From: JALOPX01 sp041309605
Lineage (GTDB): Bacteria > Krumholzibacteriota > Krumholzibacteriia > Krumholzibacteriales > Krumholzibacteriaceae
Length of the DNA: 32,125 nt
Assembly: GCA_041309605.1 (NCBI GenBank)
Contig: JBFYZH010000121.1
Location: 1 to 32,125 of the forward strand
Direction of reading: 5' to 3'
The notes beneath the pieces were generated by a model. That model saw only the letters and a program-made list of their open reading frames with translations, ran no database searches and had not been told where the DNA came from. The translations under genes and the position numbers were made by a program. Positions 9,235 to 17,397 of this stretch are shown here, piece after piece. The number at the start of each line of letters is the position of its first letter. Position 1 is the stretch's first letter.

Positions 9235-10032
9235 ATGAAATATCCCCGCAGAATAAACCTTTTAAAAGGTATCGGCCTGGTGGCGGCGGTAGCGGTGCTT
9301 TCGGCCGTTTCATGTTCTTCCCGAGTCGACGATCCGGGCGACCTGTTCGCGAAAATGGTCAAGGCGTACGGCGGAAAGGAAAAGGTCGGCGAACTGACGT
9401 CATTTTCGGGCAGGGGATTCATGAAGAAACTCTCCTCGACCCAGGTGGCCGAGAGCTATCCGTTCGATGTATTCCAGGACGGCCAGATGGTCAAGAACAG
9501 GCTCATGAACGTCCGGGAAGGGCACCTGACCGACGTCAGGGTGCTGATCGTCGACAAGGAAGACGGTTACCAGGTTTCGGTGACTGGCGGGAAGTCGGAG
9601 ATGAACAAGTGGGAAAAAAGTTTTATCAAGTACAGGTTTCCCTGCATGCTCGACTGGATACCGAAGTCGGGAATCAAGGGTGAATTGCTCGAGCGCAAGG
9701 AGGGGGAACCCGACTACAAGCTGAGGTACGAAATCGGGGACGATATAGTGACTTTCCTTATAGACGAAAAGACCTTCCTGCTCAAGGGGACTGAAGTGAG
9801 AAGCCGCAGCGATTCGACTTTTATCAGCGTGGATCTTTACGCCGAGTATCTTGCGATGGACAAGACCTGGTTTCCTTCGCGGTTCTCCGGATTTTTCGGG
9901 GGAAGACAGTATTTCGAGTATTACCTCACGCGCGTCGATCTCGGCACGAAATTCCCCGAGGGATTTTTCGCCGTATTGCCTGAGGACACGGCCGGCGTTT
10001 ACAGGTCTTCGAGCGCCGACTCCGTCCAGTAG
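9235..10032 (+). CDS. Putative lipoprotein with LolA-like features
   Basis: A 265-residue secreted protein with a basic N-terminus, a hydrophobic core and a Cys at 27 after VSAVS-like residues. This is a slightly imperfect lipobox, so lipidation is likely but not certain. The body is rich in alternating beta strands and contains FKV/DGYQ- and FLIDEKTFLL-type segments, reminiscent of outer-membrane lipoprotein carrier-like (LolA/LolB or DUF4292-like) folds. That match is by eye and weak. It follows the glycosylasparaginase gene by 54 bp on the same strand, with a GGGAGC ribosome site. It is convergent with pyrE, 17 bp away. No function is assigned. Confidence 0.7.
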   Translation: MKYPRRINLLKGIGLVAAVAVLSAVSCSSRVDDPGDLFAKMVKAYGGKEKVGELTSFSGRGFMKKLSSTQVAESYPFDVFQDGQMVKNRLMNVREGHLTDVRVLIVDKEDGYQVSVTGGKSEMNKWEKSFIKYRFPCMLDWIPKSGIKGELLERKEGEPDYKLRYEIGDDIVTFLIDEKTFLLKGTEVRSRSDSTFISVDLYAEYLAMDKTWFPSRFSGFFGGRQYFEYYLTRVDLGTKFPEGFFAVLPEDTAGVYRSSSADSVQ

Positions 10033-10049
10033 AGCGCGTGGCGTGCCGG

Positions 10050-10586
10050 TCAGAGCAGTTCGTTTACCTTGAAGATCGAACTGAAACTGTACCCTGCCTC
10101 CGAAATGGCCTCGGCGGCCCCTTCCTCGCGGTCTACCAGGACGCGGATGCCGGCGATGACTCCGCCCTCGGCGGCGACCGCCCCGGCGGCCTTCAGGAGC
10201 GATCCGCCGGTGGTGACGACATCCTCGAGAATAATGACCCGCAGCCCGTTGTGGATATTGCCCTCCACGATTTTCTTCGTGCCGTGCCCCTTGGCTTCCT
10301 TCCTGACAAGCAGCCCTTCCTTCGATAGCCCGCGCTCCGCGGAAAGAGCCAGGAGAGCTCCGACGATCGGATCTGCGCCGATCACCGGTCCGGCGAACGC
10401 GTCGTATTCCATGCCGGAAAAACCGTCCAGCAGGAGCTTTGCCGCCAGGTAGAGGCCCCGTGAATGCAGGGTGGTCATCTTCCCGTTGATGTAATAGTTG
10501 CTCTTGCGCCCGGAAGCGAGCGTAAAATCGCCCTTTCGTATGGAGCGTTCGATAAGGATGCGTTTGAGTTCTTCTCTCTCGTTCAA
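10050..10586 (-). CDS. pyrE: Orotate phosphoribosyltransferase
   Basis: A 178-residue cytosolic enzyme joining orotate and PRPP to form orotidine 5'-phosphate in pyrimidine synthesis. Seen: N-terminal FTLASGRKSNYYINGK (21-36), the flexible catalytic loop RKEAKGHGTKK (95-105), and the PRPP-binding motif VIILEDVVTTGGS (117-129). Reading starts at TTG 10586 with a GGGGGT sequence upstream; no better ATG is available. It is the last gene of the leftward run, 41 bp after the beta-barrel gene, which is an unusual place for a pyrimidine gene and may reflect simple read-through. Confidence 0.95.
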   Translation of the reverse strand: MNEREELKRILIERSIRKGDFTLASGRKSNYYINGKMTTLHSRGLYLAAKLLLDGFSGMEYDAFAGPVIGADPIVGALLALSAERGLSKEGLLVRKEAKGHGTKKIVEGNIHNGLRVIILEDVVTTGGSLLKAAGAVAAEGGVIAGIRVLVDREEGAAEAISEAGYSFSSIFKVNELL

Positions 10587-10627
10587 TTCGACCCCCGACG
10601 GCAGATGGATGAAAAAGCCGCTGTGAC

Positions 10628-11260
10628 CTAATTCGTGAAGAAGATAATCCCCACGGTCACCTGGATAAAATCGACGCCGTTTTCGCCGGTATAGGCGTAC
10701 ATTACCTGCAACGGATCGTCGCCGGACAATACATAGTGGTATTTCGCCCCGATGTCAAGAGAGAGTCCATGGCGGTTTAGCGTGTAGTAGAGGTCGACGC
10801 CGCCGTTGAAGCCGAACTCGTTTCGCGTGATTCGTCCTTCCCATATCCCAGTAGGTATCGTCGCGGTAATCGTGTACAGCCCCAGTCCCGCCCCCACGCC
10901 CACCGATATCCTCTCCGATATCCCCGTGCAGGTCGCCATGCCCAGGGTGAGGGAATAGATCCCTGCTTCGACGCTCCTGTCGGTTCCGGTATAGGCGATG
11001 TTCTTCTCCCTGTCGATGGACCGGCCGAAGTTGTGCATCGAGAGGGAGAATTCCACTCCGTACCATGAGCCAAGTCCCTCGATGAAGTGGATTTCGAGTT
11101 CGCTTCCGTGGCCGAAGCTTTCATGTACGACTTCGGAGCTTATGATCCCCCCGAGCCTTACGCCCAGTATTTCGCGGTTTTTTATTCCCTGCGACGAAGA
11201 GGAGGATGGCGCGAGGACCGCTGCGGCGACTATAACAAGCGTGCATGGGAAACGTTTCAT
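10628..11260 (-). CDS. Putative outer-membrane beta-barrel protein
   Basis: 210 residues from ATG 11260 (TTTGGAATT upstream), which gives a clean signal peptide (MKRFPCTLVIVAAAVLAPSS, cleavage near SSSQG). Longer readings lack any signal. The mature part alternates polar and hydrophobic residues with Gly/Tyr-rich strands, as in small 8-10-stranded barrels, and ends in FFTN with aromatic residues near the C-terminus. It sits 25 bp after the glycosidase gene and 41 bp before pyrE, probably in the same transcript. No specific family is recognised. It resembles in style, not in sequence, the barrel at 30166-30627. Confidence 0.72.
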   Translation of the reverse strand: MKRFPCTLVIVAAAVLAPSSSSSQGIKNREILGVRLGGIISSEVVHESFGHGSELEIHFIEGLGSWYGVEFSLSMHNFGRSIDREKNIAYTGTDRSVEAGIYSLTLGMATCTGISERISVGVGAGLGLYTITATIPTGIWEGRITRNEFGFNGGVDLYYTLNRHGLSLDIGAKYHYVLSGDDPLQVMYAYTGENGVDFIQVTVGIIFFTN

Positions 11261-11285
11261 AATTCCAAAGATAACAACGGCGGGG

Positions 11286-13277
11286 TCATCTGACAAGGAC
11301 CAGTTTGCAGACGGCGACGACGTTCGCCGCGCCGGTCTCACGGGCCGCGGCGAGGTACAGCCCGGCCGCAACCCTTCCTCCTCCGTTGCCGGTGCCGTGC
11401 CACCAGGCGGCCGCCGAACCGTCGCTTCCGATCACGACCGGAAGCGACGCCACTTTCCGGCCGGCCATGTCGTAGATTCCGATTACGTAAGATCTGCCGG
11501 GTTCGGCCCGGCATACGATGCGGGTCGACGGGTTGAACGGATTCGGGCTGCAGGATAGCGCTCGGCCGGTTCCAGGAAGCATTTCGACGCTTCCGCGGGC
11601 AGATTCATATTTCGACGGTTTGACAAGTTCCTTTTCCAGACGATCCGGTACGACCGGTTCGATCCATGAGTGCGCCGGGAGAGGACTTTCCATTATCCCG
11701 TCCACGTTGATATGGCCGGACGGTTCGGAGGAGTCGTCCACGATCTCCAGATAGACATTCCTGCCCATCCAGGGCTCGAGATCCCAGGTCCTCAGGTCCA
11801 TCGTCTCCGTTCCGCGGCCGGTTTCGCTGTAGATGATGGAACCGGTCCTGGCGTTGCAGAGAGCGGCGTAGCACCGACCCGGCATATTGCCGCCGCCGAC
11901 GAGCAGCCGCATGGAACGTCCCGTCACCCTGAACGTCCCGGATCTTATCGCCCCGCGGGGGCCGTCTCCCTGAAAAGCGCCCGGAGTCATGCCCAGCATG
12001 GGACCGTCGAACCTTTCGTAAGTGCCGATCCAGCAGTTTCCCTCGAATCCGACGTCCGTGGTGTCAACGCCGCGGTAATGAAGGTTGTCACCGAACACGG
12101 GCTGCCGGTTAAACGCCGTTCCCCACAGGATCGTCCAGTCAGGATCGAGCGGGTCCCTTATCAGGACTTCGGGCGGTGCCGCGGACCATGACAGCGTATC
12201 GACGCGTATCGAGTAGAGCACCTCACCCGAAGGAAGGGCGTAGGAGCTGTGCCTGGAAAAGAGGGATCGGTCCCCACCGAGATCCAGCAGTTCGCATGCG
12301 TGCCCGTTGTCGATGATCGCCCTGTACATGATGTTCCACGAGCCGGTCAGAACCGGGGCGGACATATATGAAATGCCGCCGACTTCCTCCTCGACGAAGA
12401 ATAGATGGTAGGTGCCGGAGCGCCTGGTAAGGAATGAACTTTCGATCGCGTGCCAGTTGTCGTGCGTGTAAAGAGGGCCGACGTCCTCCCAGTCGAAATA
12501 CCCTCCCAGGCGGGCGAGCGATATCGCTCCTGAATTTCCCTTCGCCGTGGCGGTGTTGAGGAGGTATTGCGCCCCGTCGTCGTCGGTGAATAAATGGGGA
12601 TCGCGACAGTTAGACCATTGCCGGTCGTTCCACAACGCCCAGGAAGTGTCCGGATGGTAAGGCTCGAACGTCGCGGGTGGCGCCGGTATCCAGTTCGAAA
12701 GATCGCCGGTGGAGATGGCGACATTTGTCTCCTGCGCCATCCGATCGTTGACTCCGGTATAGTACATCAGGTAATGACCCGGGATATCCTCGATGGCGAC
12801 GACGTGCGGAGCCCATATCCTTTCGAACTCCGGTTCGGCCCACAGGACACGATCGAGGATCGTCCATTCCACAAGGTTGTTCGAGGCGGCGTGACCGAAA
12901 CTTTTTTCGCCGTCGGTGATGTAAAAGATATGATACCCGTCCTCCGCCCTTATGAACGCGTGATCCTTGATCATGCTGCCCGGCTCGAAGAGTACCGGGC
13001 TTTCGAAACCGAAGGAGACCATCATGGAGGGATCGCCCGGTTCGTACGTTTTCAGGAGCGTATCGCGCGGTTTTTCCAGCGCGCCGGGGGAGAATTCGTC
13101 CGCCGAAACGGGTGCCGCCGGGAGAAGGACGGATACGGCCGGCAACACAAAGAGAGTGGCCCGGATCAGGGCATTGAAGATCCGGGCCGGTGGGGCGGAA
13201 AGGCCCCTCGATGGATATTCGAAGGAGGATCCGATCAAACCTGTCTCTCCCGTTCCTCGCGCAGTCAGTCCGGTCAT
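11286..13277 (-). CDS. Secreted GH43/GH32-like five-bladed propeller glycosidase with FlgD-Ig-like C-terminal domain
   Basis: 663 residues from ATG 13277, chosen because this ATG overlaps the stop of the upstream gene as ATGA (translational coupling). An upstream in-frame ATG at 13382 lies deep inside that gene. The N-terminus has a long basic region, then a signal peptide ending near APVSA (54-58). The catalytic part shows the propeller-hydrolase landmarks KDHAF (Asp105), IWAPHVV (154-160), NCRDPHLF (223-230, RDP triad) and HAIESSF (276-282, Glu279). These are the expected positions of base, pKa modulator and acid, by analogy to GH43/GH32. The C-terminus has SPNPFNPSTRI and ends CKLVLVR, a FlgD-Ig/T9SS-like module. 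The substrate is probably an arabinoside, xyloside or fructoside; which one cannot be read from sequence. Confidence 0.8.
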   Translation of the reverse strand: MTGLTARGTGETGLIGSSFEYPSRGLSAPPARIFNALIRATLFVLPAVSVLLPAAPVSADEFSPGALEKPRDTLLKTYEPGDPSMMVSFGFESPVLFEPGSMIKDHAFIRAEDGYHIFYITDGEKSFGHAASNNLVEWTILDRVLWAEPEFERIWAPHVVAIEDIPGHYLMYYTGVNDRMAQETNVAISTGDLSNWIPAPPATFEPYHPDTSWALWNDRQWSNCRDPHLFTDDDGAQYLLNTATAKGNSGAISLARLGGYFDWEDVGPLYTHDNWHAIESSFLTRRSGTYHLFFVEEEVGGISYMSAPVLTGSWNIMYRAIIDNGHACELLDLGGDRSLFSRHSSYALPSGEVLYSIRVDTLSWSAAPPEVLIRDPLDPDWTILWGTAFNRQPVFGDNLHYRGVDTTDVGFEGNCWIGTYERFDGPMLGMTPGAFQGDGPRGAIRSGTFRVTGRSMRLLVGGGNMPGRCYAALCNARTGSIIYSETGRGTETMDLRTWDLEPWMGRNVYLEIVDDSSEPSGHINVDGIMESPLPAHSWIEPVVPDRLEKELVKPSKYESARGSVEMLPGTGRALSCSPNPFNPSTRIVCRAEPGRSYVIGIYDMAGRKVASLPVVIGSDGSAAAWWHGTGNGGGRVAAGLYLAAARETGAANVVAVCKLVLVR

Positions 13278-14521
13278 CTGAGCACGATCATCTTTCTTGT
13301 AAAGACTTCCTTGCCTGCCTGAAGCCTGCAGTAATATACGCCGGAGGGCAGAGCCCTTCCGACGGAGAAAGATGGTGTCCATTCGAAAACATGGTAACCC
13401 GCGGTTTGCGTTCCAAGATCGTACCGGTCGACGGTCTTTCCCGCCACGTTGTAGAATGATATAAGGACCGGGACGTTCCCTACGGTCTGGGATATGTAAT
13501 AGGGTATGGTGGTGACGGGGTTGAAAGGATTCGGATAGTTCTGTCCCAGCGAACTGGCCCCGACCGGTACGGCCGCTTCGGCCAGGATCGGCCCGAAAAA
13601 GGCCAGGTCGGCGGAACCGGTCTCGACGATATAGTAGTAATGGTCCGTTTCAAGCTCGTCGCACGGATCGAAATACCTGAATTCCGAAACGCTCGATCTT
13701 ACGGGGCCCGTGTTTCTTTTCGTCATCAGCTCCAGCCGGCTCGAAGTGCCCCTGTAGATGTCGAACCCGGTATTCGCTTCGCGGCAAGCCGCGATCCACG
13801 AGACGACGATCCCGCCGCTCAAAGCCCGTGCCGACGCGGCCGATATCATGACGGCCGTGACCGGCTGCAGGTTCAGACTCAGCCATTCCGTGTCGCCGGA
13901 GCGTGTCTCGATGCCGGTGACCGTCGTGTCCCTGTACCCCGGGGCCGAGGCCGTCAGGTAGAAAGTGGACGCCGGAAGCGGGGAAAAAAAGAAGGTCGAA
14001 TCGGCGAAATCCTCATATATCCCGACAAGGGAATGTGTCTGGTCGAACAGGGCCACGCGCGTTCCGCCGGGTACCTCTTCGGAGAGACCGGCAAGGATGA
14101 CGCCCCCGATGGCGGCATCCGGCCTGTCGAGCCAGTATGCGTTTGTCGTGTCATTGAAATTGAAGTACCAGTATCCGCTGTCGGGCAGAACCGCGGCGAT
14201 ACCGGGAGGGCTCCAGCCGAAATCCGCTATACCCCAGCCTTCCACCAGACTCCATCCCCAGTGTTCGGGCATGTAAGAGTTGTCGGCCGTGAATTTGAAA
14301 AGGATCGTATCCGGATCGCCCGGTTCGTTTATGAACTTGAGCTTGCGCCACTCATGCGTTCCCACAGGATCCATGTCGTTAGCCGGATCGTCCGGTTCGC
14401 AGGTTATGCCGTTGAAACTGCCTACAAGCTGTATGGAAGAAAAATCGCCGGCCTGCGCGATACCCGCGAAGGGCATCACGGCGCCGCCGAGAAACATCAT
14501 TACGATGAATACCCTGGCCAC
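13274..14521 (-). CDS. Secreted SusE/SusF-like carbohydrate-binding protein with FlgD-Ig-like C-terminal domain
   Basis: 415 residues from GTG 14521, preceded by AAAGGAAG with 5-nt spacing. Signal peptide 1-24 (cleavage IAQA|G). Residues about 29-132 resemble a SusE/SusF or CBM20-like starch-binding repeat: IQLVGSFNG, W58, ILFKFTAD, W-rich GWGIADFGW, then GYWYFNFNDTTNAYW. A carboxypeptidase-regulatory-like beta segment (about 165-215) and an FnIII-like segment with NTGFDIYRG follow. The end is QNYPNPFNPVTTIPY and then RKMIVLR, the FlgD-Ig/T9SS-like module. It is the first gene of the leftward operon and overlaps the glycosidase gene by 4 bp, which points to a binding-protein/hydrolase pair for a cell-surface or extracellular polysaccharide. 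Confidence 0.78.
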   Translation of the reverse strand: MARVFIVMMFLGGAVMPFAGIAQAGDFSSIQLVGSFNGITCEPDDPANDMDPVGTHEWRKLKFINEPGDPDTILFKFTADNSYMPEHWGWSLVEGWGIADFGWSPPGIAAVLPDSGYWYFNFNDTTNAYWLDRPDAAIGGVILAGLSEEVPGGTRVALFDQTHSLVGIYEDFADSTFFFSPLPASTFYLTASAPGYRDTTVTGIETRSGDTEWLSLNLQPVTAVMISAASARALSGGIVVSWIAACREANTGFDIYRGTSSRLELMTKRNTGPVRSSVSEFRYFDPCDELETDHYYYIVETGSADLAFFGPILAEAAVPVGASSLGQNYPNPFNPVTTIPYYISQTVGNVPVLISFYNVAGKTVDRYDLGTQTAGYHVFEWTPSFSVGRALPSGVYYCRLQAGKEVFTRKMIVLR

Positions 14522-14590
14522 GATTACTTCCTTTTACGATGCGCGAACACGATGTTTTGACAAAAAGGAATTTCTTAAAATAACGGTTCA

Positions 14591-14619
14591 ATTATAAAGA
14601 AAAACATGCGCAAAGTCAA
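14591..14619 (-). promoter_or_regulatory. Strong sigma70-type promoter of the leftward glycan operon
   Basis: Read on the minus strand: TTGACT (14619-14614), a 17-nt spacer, then a perfect TATAAT (14596-14591). The predicted leader is about 63 nt before the GTG start at 14521. This is the best promoter match in the window and lies in a locally AT-rich spacer. Confidence 0.8.
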
Positions 14620-14722
14620 TTTCAAACCGATGCAACTTCCGGTCCACCGGCGCTGTGAGGAATGAAATATGCAGTATTCGGAAGCGAAGGTCGCGCTCTG
14701 TCGGGAAATAATTAAATCCCTG

Positions 14723-14775
14723 CCGTTTTCCAGGAACTTACGCGCTCCTGAAAACCGGAAGGCGTTCGTTTTTTT
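14723..14775 (+). terminator. Candidate terminator or attenuator hairpin upstream of the TPR gene
   Basis: CCGTTTTCCAGGA (14723-14735) pairs with TCCTGAAAACCGG (14746-14758) with one bulge across a 10-nt loop. Seven T residues follow at 14769-14775, 10 nt after the stem. The T run is further away than in a standard terminator, so this is tentative. Confidence 0.3.
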
Positions 14776-14792
14776 GCAATACGGAGTGCAAT

Positions 14793-15284
14793 ATGGAACA
14801 GCTTGTCGATCGGGAAACGTTCGAATCCAGGGAACTGTTCAACAAGGCTGAAAAATTGATAAGGAAAGGGGACTACCGGGACGCGGCGGTCCTCGTCGGC
14901 GAAGCACTCAGGATATTTCCCGAGCACCCGCTGTACATATCCGCGATGGGGTTGTGCACGGGCATGCAGGGAAACCTCTTGGACGGGGAGAAAATGTGCA
15001 GGAAAGCGCTCTCCCTTTCGGATACAAGGGAACCGCTCCTCCTTGTGAACCTCGGCAAGATCCTCCTCGAACAGGGGGCGAGGAAGGAGGCACGGACCTA
15101 TTTCACCAAGGCATATGCGCTCGACAATACAAGTGCGCCGGCGGCGCTCGAGCTCTCGCGCATGGGGGTCAGGAAACGGCCTGTACTTCCCTTTCTCGAC
15201 AGGAGTCATCCGCTGAACGTTCAACTGGGAAGGGTCAGGCACCAGATCAGGGTGATGCGGCACAAGGGTCTCAAGAGACTCTAG
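14793..15284 (+). CDS. Small TPR-repeat protein
   Basis: A 163-residue cytoplasmic protein without signal peptide. It contains about three tetratricopeptide-like helical pairs: AEKLIRKGDYRDAAVLVGEA (20-39), a middle repeat with LDGEKMCRKALSL, and LLVNLGKILLEQGARKEART (83-102). A basic C-terminal tail, RKRPVLPFLDRSHPLN, recurs in my memory of other short TPR proteins next to helical basic ends. The Shine-Dalgarno GGAG lies 9 nt upstream. TPR modules mediate protein contacts; no partner is evident. The next gene on the strand also encodes a TPR protein, beyond a repeat-rich spacer. Confidence 0.8.
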   Translation: MEQLVDRETFESRELFNKAEKLIRKGDYRDAAVLVGEALRIFPEHPLYISAMGLCTGMQGNLLDGEKMCRKALSLSDTREPLLLVNLGKILLEQGARKEARTYFTKAYALDNTSAPAALELSRMGVRKRPVLPFLDRSHPLNVQLGRVRHQIRVMRHKGLKRL

Positions 15285-15286
15285 TC

Positions 15287-15368
15287 GCCGCGCGGGCGCG
15301 GGAAATTTAAAACCTTCCGGCAAAAAACTATTGGAGCCATCCTGGTTGCCGCGCGGGCGCGGGAAATT
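15287..15368. repeat. Exact 21-bp direct repeat in the TPR-TPR spacer
   Basis: Copies at 15287-15307 and 15348-15368 are identical (GCCGCGCGGGCGCGGGAAAT plus T), offset 61 bp. The first copy begins 3 bp after the stop codon of the upstream gene. Confidence 0.85.
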
Positions 15369-15452
15369 CCGCGCGGGGCCTTTCCGCCGGGGCGGTTGAA
15401 ACCGGGATCCCCCGGGCATCCATAAAAAGCTGTGGCTTCTCCGGCCTCGTCC

Positions 15453-15533
15453 ATTTAATATGGTCCCGGCATTTGATATGGTCGCGTAGTTCCGGTATTT
15501 GATTTTGCCGCATAATTCAGGCATTTGATGTGG
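15453..15533. repeat. Imperfect tandem repeat of ATTTGAT units running into a ribosome-binding site
   Basis: ATTTRATNTGG-like cores start at 15453, 15471, 15497 and 15523. The last two intervals are exactly 26 bp; the units at 15471-15496 and 15497-15522 match at 19 of 26 positions. The fourth copy ends against the Shine-Dalgarno GGAGGAAGG of the TPR lipoprotein gene, so the array forms its leader. Confidence 0.75.
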
Positions 15534-15542
15534 AGGAAGGGG

Positions 15543-16733
15543 ATGTCGCCCTGGAATATACGGAGTCGCCGCGCGGCGATCGCCGTTCTTGTCGCCGCCA
15601 CGGTCCTTTTCACGGCCTGTTCGGGGACCGGCTCGGGAAGGGCCCCGGCGGTCTGGGACGATTCGAGAAACGAGGTGGATCTCGAAATCCTCGCCCTTAT
15701 CGCCCGTGAGGATTTCACGCGCGTCGTCGAGGTCACTGACAGCCTTGCCGCCGCGGGGACGGGCGACACGAGGCTCTTCGGTCAGAGGGCGCTCGCCCTG
15801 GGCATGCTGGGAAGGGAGGAGGAGGCGGTGGCCCTGTTCGAAAAGACCATTATCGAGGATTACGAGAACTGCGAAAACCATCTCAACTTCGCGGTCGTAC
15901 TCATGAAGAACGGAAAGACCGGGCGAGCCCTCACCGAGTTCGCCGAGGCTCAGAGGTTCTGCGGCGAATCCAGCCGGGCTCTTATATACCGGAATCTGGC
16001 CGTCGGCAACCTCAAAATGGACAGGGAAGGCGCCGCCCTTCAGAAAGTGGAGGACGGATTGTCTCTCGATCCGCGGGACCCTTACCTGCTCGGACTCAAG
16101 GGAATGCTGATCGCGGCGGCGAACCCGGTCCAGGCGGAGAGCCTTTTCGTGAAATCGGCGCGCGGCGGCCGGATGAACGACGATTTTCTCTACCAGCTCG
16201 GGATTCTTTTCCTCAGGACCGGCAGGCCGGCAGCCGCTCTGATGCCGCTCGAGACGATTGTCTCCCGCAGGCCTGGCGACGTGGAGGCGGCGCTGAATTA
16301 TTCGGAGGCCCTGATAAGGTCGGGGCGCCTGGAGGAGGCCGAAGCCGGGCTGCGCGTTCTTGTCGCCGCAGACGCCGGCGATGAGGCCTCCGAAAAACTC
16401 GCCAGGGTCCTTTTCAGGGTGGAGAGGTTCGATGAGGCGCTCGAAATTTACCGAAATCTTCCCCGTTCGGTGGAGAACGACGACAGGATCGCGATGTGTC
16501 TGCACGGATCGGGCAGATTGCACGAGGCGCTGGCCCTCGAGCGTGAAGTGGTGAGCGCCAGGCCCGAATGGACGGTGGGGCTCATCAATCTGTCCGCGAT
16601 ACTCGGAGCGCTCGGGGAGGTCGAGGAGGCGAGGCGGCATCTGGAAAGGGTTCTCGAACTGGAACCGGACAACGCCACTGCCAGGTTGAACCTCGAAATA
16701 CTCAGGCGGGTTGTCGGGGAAAAACGGCCATGA
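15543..16733 (+). CDS. TPR-repeat lipoprotein
   Basis: 396 residues from ATG 15543, which has an excellent GGAGGAAGGGG upstream; an in-frame ATG 18 bp earlier lacks one. N-terminal RSRRAAIAVLVAATVLFTAC is a lipoprotein-type signal with Cys26. The rest is almost entirely TPR-like alpha helices, with LGMLGREEEAVALFEKT, LRTGRPAAALMPLETIVSR, LIRSGRLEEAEAGLRVL and LGEVEEARRHLERVLELEPD as clear repeats. It probably sits in a membrane facing the periplasm as a scaffold for a protein complex. No enzymatic motif is present. Confidence 0.85.
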   Translation: MSPWNIRSRRAAIAVLVAATVLFTACSGTGSGRAPAVWDDSRNEVDLEILALIAREDFTRVVEVTDSLAAAGTGDTRLFGQRALALGMLGREEEAVALFEKTIIEDYENCENHLNFAVVLMKNGKTGRALTEFAEAQRFCGESSRALIYRNLAVGNLKMDREGAALQKVEDGLSLDPRDPYLLGLKGMLIAAANPVQAESLFVKSARGGRMNDDFLYQLGILFLRTGRPAAALMPLETIVSRRPGDVEAALNYSEALIRSGRLEEAEAGLRVLVAADAGDEASEKLARVLFRVERFDEALEIYRNLPRSVENDDRIAMCLHGSGRLHEALALEREVVSARPEWTVGLINLSAILGALGEVEEARRHLERVLELEPDNATARLNLEILRRVVGEKRP

Positions 16734-16790
16734 CGGCTGTCGTTACCACCGTCAAGGCATTTATTACGACCGCCTGTGAATAAATACTTA

Positions 16791-16820
16791 TTGAACCGTA
16801 CGCCCTGTTTTCATTACAAT
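16791..16820 (+). promoter_or_regulatory. Candidate promoter of the zinc-ribbon/glpX-like/rarA cluster
   Basis: TTGAAC (16791-16796), an 18-nt spacer, then TACAAT (16815-16820, 5 of 6 matches to TATAAT). It lies 75 bp upstream of the zinc-ribbon start in a locally AT-rich spacer. Confidence 0.55.
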
Positions 16821-16895
16821 GCGCTACTGAATGGAAACAATCCTTATCCTGGAGTCGTACCATATAAAGAGGTTCCAGGAAAGGAGGTAGGCATA

Positions 16896-17381
16896 ATGTA
16901 CTGTCAACATTGCGGAAAAGAGATCGAGGAAGGCGGGACATTCTGTGTCTACTGCGGAAAGTCCGTCCGTGACGAGAGCGCTCACCACGGAATGTACAAC
17001 CACGAGTTGACAAAACTGAAGGTGCCCGCGGACACGAGAAACCCGGGTGTCGCGGCATCGATCGGATTCTTCCTGGGCTGGATCATGCTCGGCCCCATAG
17101 GTTATGTCTATCTCAGACAGTGGAACTGGTTCTGGTTGACCTTCGTTATACAGATTTTCGCGGTGCCGCTGACCGCCGGCCTTGCTTATATCCTTCTGCC
17201 GGTCGTACTGGCGATACATCAATACCAGATGGCGAAGGAACTCAATGAAATGGTCGTCGCCGAACGCGTGGAGCTTCAGAACAGCTACAGGGATGCTGAA
17301 GCTCCGCCGCGCCCTGTCGCAGGGCCTTACGGGGAAGATCCCGCGAAACGCGATCCTGACGCCTACAGAAATGACGAGTAG
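16896..17381 (+). CDS. Zinc-ribbon membrane protein
   Basis: 161 residues from ATG 16896, chosen for the AAAGGAGG Shine-Dalgarno at 16879-16886 and because the zinc ribbon then starts at once. Cys3, Cys6, Cys17 and Cys20 form a CxxC...CxxC ribbon of the kind placed at the N-terminus of many small bacterial membrane proteins. Two hydrophobic segments follow (about 51-72, with GFFLGWIMLGPIGYVYL, and 78-105), the first like TM2-domain proteins. The C-terminus is polar and Pro-rich. It ends 16 bp before the GlpX-like gene, so co-transcription is likely. Function unknown. Confidence 0.75.
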   Translation: MYCQHCGKEIEEGGTFCVYCGKSVRDESAHHGMYNHELTKLKVPADTRNPGVAASIGFFLGWIMLGPIGYVYLRQWNWFWLTFVIQIFAVPLTAGLAYILLPVVLAIHQYQMAKELNEMVVAERVELQNSYRDAEAPPRPVAGPYGEDPAKRDPDAYRNDE

Positions 17382-17397
17382 CCCGAAGGGATAAAAA

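Noticed and set aside
14712..16640. 642-codon minus-strand open frame over the two TPR genes
   Set aside because: It crosses two genes and the repeat spacer, has no family features, and opposes well-supported TPR proteins.
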